From Neospora caninum Liverpool (lineage: Eukaryota; Apicomplexa; Conoidasida; Eucoccidiorida; Sarcocystidae), in contig NC_018397.1 of the NCBI RefSeq assembly GCF_000208865.1, positions 496,001 through 560,000 of the forward strand: a stretch of DNA of 64,000 nt. Direction: 5' to 3'. The notes beneath the pieces are model-generated. The model was not told where the DNA came from. It worked only from the letters and a program-made list of their open reading frames with translations, and did no database searches. Of the stretch, positions 23,956 through 34,971 are shown piece after piece. Every line of letters begins with the position of its first letter. Position 1 is the stretch's first letter. A program made the translations under genes and the position numbers.

Positions 23956-26900
23956 CGCATATGCATATATATATATATATATATATATCACGTATCAACG
24001 CGCCTCCATATCACAGATACGCGCGTATCTAGCTCCAACAGACGAAAGAGATTTTGTAGAGAGGTACATGGGGCGCATTGATTTTGAAACATAGCGCTTC
24101 CCGTGGGTTTCTGCGCATCTCCGCTTCTGCGTGTCTCTGTAGGCATGGAGCGTTTCGGCGGCGAACTCACAGTTGTATGTTTCGATCAGATTCTTGCAAA
24201 CAGCATCCATTTCGGCTTCTTCGTCTTCGTCTGTCGACTGAAAAACCCGGCAGACGTACTTGAGGTACCCCACAGTCTCTGGGACTCCTGCATCAGTGGG
24301 CTGTGCACAACAGTCGAACGCGAGAGCCAAGAGGAGACACGTGAGGAGTCCGGGAGCGACAGAAGTCGGCCACGTCAGCAAAACCAGCGAGGAAACCTGC
24401 TAGATCCCGTGCAGCAAAGTTCCGCCGCTCCTTCAAAACGAGAGGAAGAGAGGCAACCGGGGGGGAAAAGATCGACACACTGCATCCCCGTGAGACCCGA
24501 GAAGTCACACAACACTGCCTTGAGCGCGGAAAAGTTGAGACGGTTTCTCTATACTTTTCCTCGTGCTTGGACGCTCTGCAGCAAACATGGATATGCAAAG
24601 TGTCCACGGGGATGCATATATATACTGCTACGTGCGAATACAGATATTCATATCGGCAGCGCGAAAGGAGATTCTTCAGTGAGCCTGAGAGGCACAGACG
24701 AGAAAGAAACAAGGAGGAAGAACAGGAGTCACCCCCCTGAACTGCTTAAAACAGCTAACCGTATTGAATTTCAGTTTCCTAAGGCATCAAAGTTATTCCA
24801 CATTCCACATCGGTGAACAGAGAAGAAATACACGGGATAACGACCGCGCGCGCACATGTCGCTCACTCGAAAAATCGGCGTTCGGAGATAGGGAAGGTCG
24901 TCGACCGTGAAATCCGCCTCCAGTTCGTACGGCACTTCGTCCCGCGTCATCTCCTCGACCTCGTCTTCGTCCATCTGAGAAAACGAACCTTTGACAGAGA
25001 CTGGCAAGACTCTGCATGCGCTCCGGAATGAAGATAACTGGCTTCTAGGGTCGAAGAACAGGAACCATCCAGCGCAGGACATGAAACAGACGACTCTGTA
25101 CACCACACGTTTTGTTTGGTGTATGCAAAGACGGGAAGGCGTCGCGGCTCAGAGTCTGTCACGAGGACTGTACACCGATGCCGTGTGTGCGCACGTGCTG
25201 GGCCGAGATTCAGGATGCGAAAAGAGGAAGTGTTTTCCCTTTTTCCCTCGCAATCGAAACTGTCTCTGCTGCTCTTCCACTTGTCGACCCTTCCTGCAGG
25301 GCTGCACAGACCTACTGTCTCCTCTTTCTTTTTCCCGCTTCTCGGCACCAAACGTCTCCCACGAAGGTCGCCGGGAAAAAAAGAGCCAGGGGCACGTTCG
25401 CCGGTTTCCACACATTGTATCCTCGAATCTGCTATTTCCTGTCGAAACACCTGTTTCCTTCCCTCCCGTTGCGTGTCTCCGTCTGGATCCTCTGCCCCAC
25501 AGGTTCTCCGTCTCTCGCTCTTCCTGTCTGCTCCGTCCCCGTCTGTGGTTTCTGGTCTCATCCCTTTCGTCCCTTCTCGTTTCTCACATTTGTCAGCACG
25601 AAGTTCAGTTGATCGGGAGTGAATCCGTAAGATTCTTCGAATGGACTCGCAATGAGGGCGTCTCGCCTGTTGCCACCGTGCGCACCAAGAGGGGGACCCG
25701 GAAGGCCTGCAGCGTCGTCCGGCCTGTCCCCTGTTGCACTGTCTCCGAGTTTACTGGCGTCAGGTGCCTCTCCAGGCGGCGGAGTCCCATCGCCCTCAGA
25801 GGGGGGCGCGGGCGTCTCTGGCCCGCCGAACCCCGCGGGCGAGTTTCCTGGTGCGCGTCCTCGCTCGTCTTTGCTCACTGCGTCGCGGGAGAGTCGCGAA
25901 GTCTGCATCCGCGGAGCTACCTGGAAGGAGACGTAGTCGTCCGGTTCTTCGATCTTCATGTTTGCCATGTCGGGATCGTTGTACGGAATCGCCAGTTTCC
26001 GCGTTCTCTCCTGCACAAGACGAAGGCGAGAGGCAGCGGGAGGCAGATTCGGCGCGAGGGAGACGCGAAGAAATCGCAATTCCGGTGGGGGGAACGTTTG
26101 TGGTCTAAACGCAGAGAAAAAAGCTAGTGAGGAAGAAGATCGGTCGACTGGTGCAGAAGGCGCCAAACGGACACGCGAACGCCGGAACGAACCGAAGAAG
26201 AGAAGAGAAAACAGACATCGAGGCAGAGAAGAACTTTGGTCGACGGAAAGACGCAAAGTGAAGGCCTTACCGCAGCAAGCATCTCTTTCTTTTTCGTGGT
26301 GTCCTCGTCAAAGGAACCACCCGCGGTGCGCAGAGCCGAGCCCCCGTCTGCTGAGCGCTGCAAGCAAACAGAGCACGACAAACATAGGTTTCTCCCTTCT
26401 GTTCGTTTTCGCACACACAAATCTGAAGGACATGGAAAACACGCGCGCGACGTCGGACGAGGGAACAGCAACGGGGCGACGTACTCGGGCGTTTTCTGCG
26501 TCCTCAATGAGGACCTCCTCGAGCATCTGAAGGCGGAAGGTTTCCAGGCACTGCATGCACAGTGGCAGACACACAGGGAAGGCTTCAAACAGGAAAATGT
26601 CCCCGTGTCTATGTGCGTCGACGTACACATCGGACTACGCGACGCGAAATGCTGCTTGGGTTTGCATGCACGTCGCGGGCAGTCGAGTAGCCCATCCACA
26701 CGTGCGGAGCTTCCTACGCGGTCACCTCCCGACGTCTCTATTGGTGGCCCGATTTACTAAAACATATCCGGAGTTTGCTGCATCTGCATATATCCATATG
26801 TCTACGTACCCAAACACCTACCTGCTGCCTACATATATATATATATATATACATATACATGTATGTATACATGTATACCTATATACAGATATGCATACGG

Positions 26901-29213
26901 TACGGGTACTTGAACGGATATACGGTCTTTGAGTCCTAGGTTCCGCAGTGGCACTAAAGATGCACGCATCGACATGGACCTCGACGGATACAGAGATGAT
27001 ACAGAAATGTGTCTCTGGGCAAGAAGCCGATGCGGCCGACGCGCCTCTTCTTCCAATCCCCTCCCATGCCTTCATTTCATTCTTCATTTGTTCCCTTGGT
27101 TTTCAATTTGCTGGCCGATGTGCGCTTCAGGTTTCGGCGACAATCCAGTTCTCCAGACTTCGGGCTTTTTCGCAGCGAGCGAAAAGACGTGAGTCGCAAC
27201 GGCTGCTTACCTCCGTGCGCTCGCGAGCTTCCAACCAAGGGAGAAGTGGGTTGAGCGTGATGTACGCCATCCCGACGTCTACCATGGACTCGCCGCCAAT
27301 TCCCTGCGTCCTGTCTTGGATCTTCACTTCCAGAAACGAGTGGTGCTGCATGCGCTTCGGCAACGACACCGACACCGTGAACTCCTCCAAGAAGTTCCAG
27401 TTTCCGCCTTCGCCCGTGCGGGGAGCAGACGACTGCTGAGACCAGAGCGGCTGCGCCGTGTCCTCGACATCGCGGCCAAAACAGACCTGTTGCATGCACG
27501 GAGAAAGGGACGGAAAGACAGAAAAGAGAGAACGGCACCACGTGGAGCGCGGAAAGGGGCGAAGAGAAGAGACTAAGGCTCAAAAAAACGTGGATCGCCC
27601 AGAAAAGAACCGGTATATCAGTAGGATGGAGGCGTGGGCCGTTTGGCTTTCCTCGGATCTCCGCCGCGTTCAACACAGTATCCCGCCGAGGAGCCAGAAA
27701 CCACCATCGCCGTCCTTCGACCTCTCGAGCTGGCCCCACGTTTCCGTAGTCTCCCTCGTATCTCCATCTGCGCGCCAGGAACTGAATTGGGCTCTGCATC
27801 CGTCTGTATTTAGATGCATGCGGTAGAACAGACTTATGCACACCTCTACAAATACGGGTACGGAAATAAAGAGACGCGGTGAGATTGTGAGGCTGTGAGT
27901 CCACAAGGGAAAAATGGAGAATATCGGCAGACGATTTGTCGCTCCGCCTTTCGAAAGTGCACCTCTCTTCTCCACTGCAGAAGGCCGCTACCAAGCTTTA
28001 TTAGCCAAGCATGCGCGTGCACGTGTACGTACGAGACGAATACACAGTCATACGTCATACGCTTCAGGAAACCTCACTCTGTATATATCGACAACATCAG
28101 CCAGATATACTTGTTGAAACGCTACCTAGAGATATCCATACACTTCTACAAATGAGAATATATATCTATATAGTATATATGAATGCCTATTCATGCCGGT
28201 GGCATGACATGCTTCTACCTTGTTTCATTCAACATACTAGCCTATCGCACCTCGGATCTATCGATAGACAACCACTTGGCGTGTGTATCTCCTCAATCCC
28301 CACCAGTCTCGGCGTTTTCCGGTTTTATGCCTCTTAAAGCGCGTTTCGCGCTGGCTGTCTCGTACCCGGAGTGCAGCGATCTAAAAAGTGCTGGGCGATC
28401 TGTCTTGCAGATCGCGAGGCGTTTTCGGCGCCGGCACGCCACTGTCTCTGTTTCGATGTGCAGTCGCCGTCCCCCCTGTTTTCCATTCCCGCCCCTCTGT
28501 TCTCGCCTCCCTTCTGTTCTGGCCCCGCCCTTCTGTTTCCGCCCCGCCTTTCTTTTCTCACCGTCACAAAAGGCTGTGTCAGAGGCTTGAAGAGACGGAC
28601 GCCGACGAGGAAAAGACGAATGTTTCCTTCCTTGGTCGACGGCCGGATATCGTCAAAGAACGGGTAAGTGTCGTCCTCTGCCTTCTCAGCAGGGACCAGC
28701 TCAAAGGCGACAAGCACGCGCGCCTTGCACCGCGGGTACGCTTTCGAGTGGAGCGGCAGCCACACAGGCGCTTTCTTCCACTCTTTCGGAACTTTTTGAA
28801 TGGGGTATCTGCCGACGCACAGGCAGACACAACGCGCGGTTGCGAAAAACCGAGAAATTCTCTTGACCGAGTCGAACTGGTCTCGATCGGCAACAGCCGC
28901 ACACAAAGGGACGCCTTTATCTGGAAAAGGAAAGACCAAAAACGGCGCGCGCGGACAAAAAACCGCTTGAACGCGTGTCTCGCAAGTGGTGAATAAGCGC
29001 CTTTTGCACGAGACGTCGACCGTAAAATGATCCAATAAGATATACCGATGGGTGCAGGCGTGGAAACCCAAGAGAATCGACGCATGCACAGTGCGAGCCG
29101 CATGCAGCGAGTCAGAGACCACGTCAAAAATCTCACCGCCTGTAAACGATTTTTAGCATCATACTCTTCATATATATACATGCATAGAGGCACACACATA
29201 GAAACATATCTGC

Positions 29214-29252
<39 letters not shown>

Positions 29253-32200
29253 CCTGGAGATGGATAGCTCGATATACGGATACGGAGGAACATGTGCATG
29301 TGCGTTCACAGGCGATCCAACGTGTGCGAACCCTACGGCACGGAACCTACTGCACGGAACCGAGGACGACGTCTGAAGAGAGGATTGAATTCGATTCGGA
29401 GATGACCTCAACCTAGACACAAAGACACCAAACAACAACACTGAAATCCTCAGGTTTGTCATAGGCAAAAGAAAAGTCAGACGTTCGCGATGTCATGCTC
29501 ATTCGGGGCTTCGGGAATGCGGTAGCGGAAAAGCATCCCTACATCTCTAGCGGCCCCTCCACAGACATAACATACAAAGGCATACAATATATATATATAT
29601 ATATATATCAATTATATAAATGTATACACCAGTGCGGATTTATATAAATAAGCATACCTGTGTACATGAATAAATATAGAGAAGTACAGTTTTGCTTGGC
29701 AAAGGCGCTTGCACCCTTTGATTTGGGAGCGGGCCCAGGAACTTACGTTGATATCTGGGGCAAGACTGATGTTTTCTGGGAGGCGAATTTCGATCTCGTA
29801 CGCTTCGTAGTAGGACGGGTTGAGTGTCTGCCGAATGGTTGAGGTCCGTAGCGTTTTGCTGGCGAGTTCAACCTAAGCGGAAACGCAGTTGCCGACGGCA
29901 TGCCCGCCTCGCCTTTGTTCCCCCCGAAAGATAAGTTGTTCCTTATGAAAGAAAGACCACAATCCTCTCTGTTCATGGCCGCACAACCACGAACACGCGA
30001 TGCCAGCACACCAACTTCACGTCTGTCGGAGTCTTTCTCCTATCTTCCCCATTTTTTTTCCTTCGAAACAACGCCACACAGAGGCCCAAGAAAGCGCCCA
30101 AGCTCTGCTGCAGATTGCCCCCCAAAAAGCCGCCTCTCCACGCATGCACACATCTTTTTTGTGCGCCAACACCGGCTCTACGCTGTACGGACAGTTTTTT
30201 ATCGCCGTATTTTCCCCGTCGACTGAGAAAAGAGCCTCTCGTGCTTCCTTTTTCCCCCCAGCAGGGTTGTTGCGGATCCAGGGGTTTCGGGGCTAGAAAC
30301 CGCGGAGTGCGACTGCGAAGCTGCCCTGATCTCGAGGCGGCGGGGCTGCCCCCTCTGTCCACCTCGTAGTATATACTCCCCAGAAAAAGCTTGTACAAAA
30401 AACTTTCGTTGATGCTTCTGTCTCTTTCTCTCGCGTGCTCTGAAGATGCGGAGCAAAAACTTGATCGCGTCAAGGATTATGAATTCCTTCTCTACGATAT
30501 CTCGGCAGATAATTTGAGATTTTGGAAGCCAAAACCGCTCAGACAACGCGCTAAGATAAGCAAAGATAATACAAATGTTGAACGCTACCCCCTTCCAAAG
30601 CGATTTCCTGGAAACCCCTAAAACTGCTGGTGTGCTTGGCATGCAGTCTCTGCTTTACGCGCATCACGTCGAGGCCCCTTGGATACGTTTTTCCTCACGG
30701 GTCGCCTTCAAACATCTATCGCATCGGCCCTGAGACAAGCGAGAGGCAGCTGCTTGCGTTCCTGCCTCAGCCACAAAGCGGCCACAGGAGGACCGAGGCG
30801 ATTTTCTTCACGTTTGCGAGCTTTCGGGGGGTCGAATAGGCCCCGAAGAGCGAACCAAACACGAGAAGCAGCCGTCTCTGTCGGCGCCGACCGCTTTTCT
30901 GCGTCCTTGCGACTACGTGTACATCGCCCGGCATCCTCCAAAGAGCCTTTCCATGGAAGCGGAAACGCAGGACAGCAGGCGTTTCCAGTTTGCGAAAGAT
31001 ACCTCGCAGGACGCAACCTCACCTGGATGTAGGGATCCGGGAAACTGTTGTAGCCGACCGCTGGAAGATGCAGGCCCTCGTAGATGAGTGCGCGGAAGTA
31101 GAACCTGGAAAGACGCGCCGAGGAAGAGAGGACGGAAGACAAAAAATCCAGTCTTCTCTGCAGATTTTCTGTACCCTTTCTTGCCGCATTGCCTTGCTCC
31201 CCCTCTATGCGTCATACAACTTTGTATCATAAATAACGCGAAAACGCTCAAGACGCACCTATCTGAACACACACACTTATCTGTCTTTTATCATTAGATA
31301 TACATGCTCTACTATATACATCTAACGCAAAATGTATAAGAAAACAGATAGAAAGGTCGACAGGCAGAGATAGACATGTAGATAGGTTACACTTGAGATA
31401 CAGATCGACCGGTAGGTACACACAGGTTTACAAATACGCATTTGTGGATGGTGTGTCTTCTGGTGGTTGGCGGGTTGGCTTGGCTTTTTGAATACCTGCC
31501 TAGCTTGTACTCGAGGCGGGGTGAGCGTTGCTTTCCAGCTTTGAGGGGGAACATTTCCATGCCGAGCAGGACAGAAAACATTTCGGTGCCGGATCCATCG
31601 AGGGAGCGCAGGCTGTACCACTGCGGTTTCCCGTTTTGGAACTGCTTCGAATCGTAGGGGATGCGGACCCACGCGATGCGCGTCCACGGAACCTCCACAG
31701 GCTCAGACGCGCTAGGAGCTGCCATGGGGCCGCCCCACCCCGTGAACCAGTTCGAGATGTCGGCGATCCCTGTCGCCACGCTCGTCGGCGGTGGCGAACA
31801 CACGTACATCATCACGTCCCAAACCTGGACCTCGTCCACTGAAAAAGACAAACAGATGCAGCAGCAGAGAAGGCCACAAACACGGGGGCGCTATTTTTTA
31901 GCGACGGTTAGGGTTTGGTGGGGGAAACAAGGCACGGCGAGGTGCGCAAGTGCAACGGAGGAAAAGGGAGTGGGGGGGAGAGGCAACGCGGCGACAGAGG
32001 ACATACTCTCGTGAAGAGGCGCAGAGACACGAACACTGCCGCATGGAAGGATGTCTTGTGTCAGTACGGAGAGGAAGCGTTGAAGCCAAGTGCAATCTTC
32101 CTGCACGTGTTCCTCGATCTCCGCCGACCGCGGTCGCGCCTTCCTCTCTTTCGCGCTTCTCGCAGGGTCCACACAGCCTGTCTGTCTTTCGCTTCCGGCT

Positions 32201-34971
32201 CGGCGTCTCACCTGGAGCGTAGATTTTCATCTCAGGCAGCCGTCCGAAAGTGTCTCCAATCACGTAAGTCCCCAGGGCATTCGCATCGAGAGGAGCAGTC
32301 TTGATCAAATGAGGACCAAAGGCGATCTCAATCATTAGCTGGGACGTGTACCCTGAGGCGCTTGTCATTTCGTACAAGTCCAGCCACCACACACACTCCT
32401 GAAAACACAAAAGGAAAACAAATAACACTTTTCGCCTCAACACGTGTCCTCACATCTCCATCAAGGACACAATTCACATAGACATAGATATACAGATATA
32501 GACATATATAGGCATATACAGATATATACGGATATCACCTCCAGTCGCGTAGGTATCGACATGAGCACCTCCACATATATATATATATATAGACTCTCCT
32601 GTTCGGCAAATGGGGTACACTCTTCTTCTCTGCATGGAGAAAGGGCAATGGAATTGTGCATGTATTCCGTACCTGAGTAACGGGTTCGGGGATGGGCCGT
32701 GCCGAACGAACACCGAGAGGAAGTGGCGTTTGCACTTTGGCCGCCGACGCGCTCAACAAGATTCTCCCCCCGTACGCGACGGGTTCTCGCAGTTCCGCGC
32801 TCGCCATCATATCCGTCACCGCTCCCAGGAGGCCTGCGCAAATGTGAAAAACAAACGAAACGCCTGGAAAGGCTGGAAACAAGAAACTAAGGGACGCCTA
32901 GGGCGGCAGCCGAGCAAGAGACAACTGCATGCAGGCGCTTTCTGAAGTCTCGAGAATGCAACCCGAAGCGTCCGGATCCGACTCCAGACAGGACACACGG
33001 CGCATTTGGTTTGAAGGACAATCTTAGGGCTGAAAGACACGGATTTTGTCCACGAACCACAAGCATGTTCGCCCCCGCGTTTTCTTCAGGTGTCCAGACC
33101 CTGACAACTCCGCATCGCAGTGGCAAATGGGGCATCCACCAGACAGGCAACGTTGCACGCGCTCTTTCTCTCGACTTTCCGCGTCTCTCGGCCGTTTTTG
33201 CTCCTGGCTTCGCGGCCAACTCGCAGTTACCGTCGGCAGGCGGTCTCCAGTAGAAATTGAACCACCGCGGGGGCAAGTCGTTCTTGATCAGCTGGAAATA
33301 ATCGAGAACGACCGTCCCCATGAGCGTCCCGGCGGCTGTCGCCGACGCTTGGCCGTTCCACAGCTCCACGAGGACGTTGCCATCGAAGCAGGGAACGCAT
33401 GCAGGGATAGAAATGGAGGCGAGCCAGTCGGGATTCGAATCCGGGAGAGGCCGCGTCTGAAGCTCCGCTCCGCCGTGCTTCACCTGACACGAAAATGGGG
33501 AAGGAGCCTGGCAAAAGCAGCGTGGGCCACCGGACCTACACAAGTACTTCGACGTCCGGTCTTCAGACAACTCTACACACCCCACACACAGCATGCAGGG
33601 ACAGCTGGATCAATCCGCTCAGACAAGCATATACATACGCATTTAGGTATGAAATACATGCAGATACATATACATATATATGTATATGGAAAGGGATGCC
33701 CAGGTCTCGCGATTCCTCTTGTCCCGCTCCCCCGCGATTGGATTCTAAGACGTGCCCATCTGCAGTTCGGGCCAGCCCAGTTCATGTGCACGTTTGCGAA
33801 GAACCGTATCTAACGGACCGCAGCCTCTCTCCTTAGCAAACGCGTATGCAGATCGGGAAGAGGCTCGTCGATACAGCCACAAACCGAACCGTGTAGGTGC
33901 CCCGTTCTTCCGGCTTTACACCATCATATTCCATATAGGCAAATGAAGCTATACACATATACATATATATGATATATACGTATATTTATATAGACACATC
34001 CGCATGTGTGTATTCGCATATCCATATACGTGTAAAGTTGTAGCTTTTTGGTCCCGTTGGCCTGTACCTTGACGTATGGTTCAAGAACAGTGGAGAACTG
34101 TCCTTGGACGCTAGGGATATCTTGTCCTTTGTAGATGTTGACTGAAAGACTGTAATGGGTCAACTTGACGTTGACATCTGTGCTCGTTCTTTCGCCCTCG
34201 TTGATAACGCACACAGTCTCGTCGACGACGGGCATGGCGTCGCCGGGTCCGAAGACGCCAACTGTGATGAGGAGGAGTCCCTGTCGGAGGGGGAAACGGA
34301 GACGGAGGCGACACGCCCAAATGGACGCGCGAGGCGAAGGCGGAGCACTTTCGCAGAGATGGAGGGAGACAGAGAGACGAGACAGAGAGATGAGACAGAG
34401 CGGGGAAAAGGGACACGGAAGGGAAGGAGAGCAAGCATGGAGACGGGCTTCGCATAACACACCGGGTTGAATGCTCTCCGACGCGCAGCATCAGAGAGGG
34501 GCGAAGCAAACCATGGGGTGGGGATGTGCGTCCACTTGGAGCGACACACTGGCGAGCGGGTCTTACCGTCTCATCCTGAGGCTGTTCCAAGTTGCGCAGC
34601 GTGACCCACTGGCGATAGATCCAGTGCTGACTCTTGGTGTAGATGTAGGCGAAACTAAAGACATATTTTCCGATCACCGCACTTTGCAAGCCGACGCCGC
34701 CGATAAGCATGTATTTGTGCAGCACAGCCACTTCGACGTAGCTCCTCGCGAATTCATCAGGTGTCAGGTAGGCAGTAAAGTTGAAGGAGGTGTTGAACGT
34801 CGCCGAAACCACCTGCGTCTTTTGGATGGTGGACTTGGTCACGCCGTTCACTGTGACCTCAATGTACGGATTCGGGACAATCTCTTTCTCGCCCGCAGCC
34901 TCTCGGAAGGACAAATCCTTCACCTCGTGCAAGTCCACCTTGATGTTGTACTGAATAGCCTTCGCCGCCAT
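21023..34971 (-). CDS. FER1: Ferlin (multi-C2, tail-anchored vesicle-fusion protein), complete
   Basis: Twenty exons: 34971-34567, 34280-34068, 33483-33231, 32833-32673, 32398-32212, 31838-31496, 31104-31023, 29872-29747, 29412-29351, 28808-28562, 27486-27211, 26357-26271, 26010-25588, 24974-24867, 24300-24021, 23722-23487, 23205-23075, 22466-22331, 21990-21668, 21332-21023. Every junction has GT..AG and matching phase; total 4,389 nt, 1,462 residues. C2-like units lie near residues 6-135, 170-290, 521-630, 660-780, 1,085-1,200 and 1,250-1,360. Ferlin hallmarks include ELEADFTVDDLPYL (exon 14), CIGRTHLDVEDRF (exon 17), VVIWRVKAVPLDD with DTDTHYNSTDG and YNWRMVF (exon 19), and PVGNGRDEPN (exon 20). 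The C-terminus is one membrane helix, VAGVIALVIFVMFLL. Residues about 786-955 form a Pro/Gly-rich linker. Ferlins tether and fuse vesicles with target membranes; T. gondii FER1 is linked to microneme trafficking and exocytosis. FER1 rather than FER2 is inferred from the neighbouring AP2 gene. Confidence 0.9.
22600..22680. repeat. TA-rich low-complexity tract in a ferlin intron
   Basis: Imperfect alternation of TATATA, TTATATATT and ATACAT units lies between ferlin exons 18 and 17. It resembles the other intronic microsatellites in this window and shows no coding or mobile-element signal. Confidence 0.8.
22943..22960. repeat. Homopolymer run of 18 C
   Basis: Eighteen uninterrupted cytosines lie on the plus strand in a ferlin intron (G run on the transcribed strand). 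Its length should be treated with caution because such runs are prone to sequencing error. Confidence 0.9.
23874..23990. repeat. Compound microsatellite (CTAT)n then (TA)n
   Basis: Repeated ctat/ctgt units are followed by two long TA runs separated by cgcatatgca. The tract is intronic, between ferlin exons 16 and 15, and ends about 30 bases downstream of the exon 15 donor on the minus strand. Confidence 0.9.
29212..29253. repeat. (TA)n(GA)n microsatellite in a ferlin intron
   Basis: A TA run passes directly into a GA run (gagagagaga), between ferlin exons 9 and 10. Similar TA runs occur at about 29587-29609, 26833-26852, 32574-32592, 4885-4905 and 2453-2470, all in predicted introns. Confidence 0.85.

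Noticed and set aside
24991..26127. 378-codon open frame on the plus strand
   Set aside because: It spans ferlin exons 13-14 and the intron between them on the opposite strand; sequence is compositional with no motif.
28860..28930. Frame with VADRDQFDSVKRISRF read as a ferlin C2 strand
   Set aside because: Its phase does not join exon 8; the small exon 29412-29351 does, and runs directly into exon 10, so the frame is probably intronic.
30290..30470. Open frames in the 30.3 kb region as a ferlin exon
   Set aside because: Exon 7 (PDPYIQ) joins exon 8 (VELASKTLRTS) in phase and completes the C2 strand order; nothing is missing between them.
33425..33450. tRNA-like string gattcgaatccggg
   Set aside because: It lies inside ferlin exon 3 (codons for PDSNPDW); no cloverleaf arms surround it.
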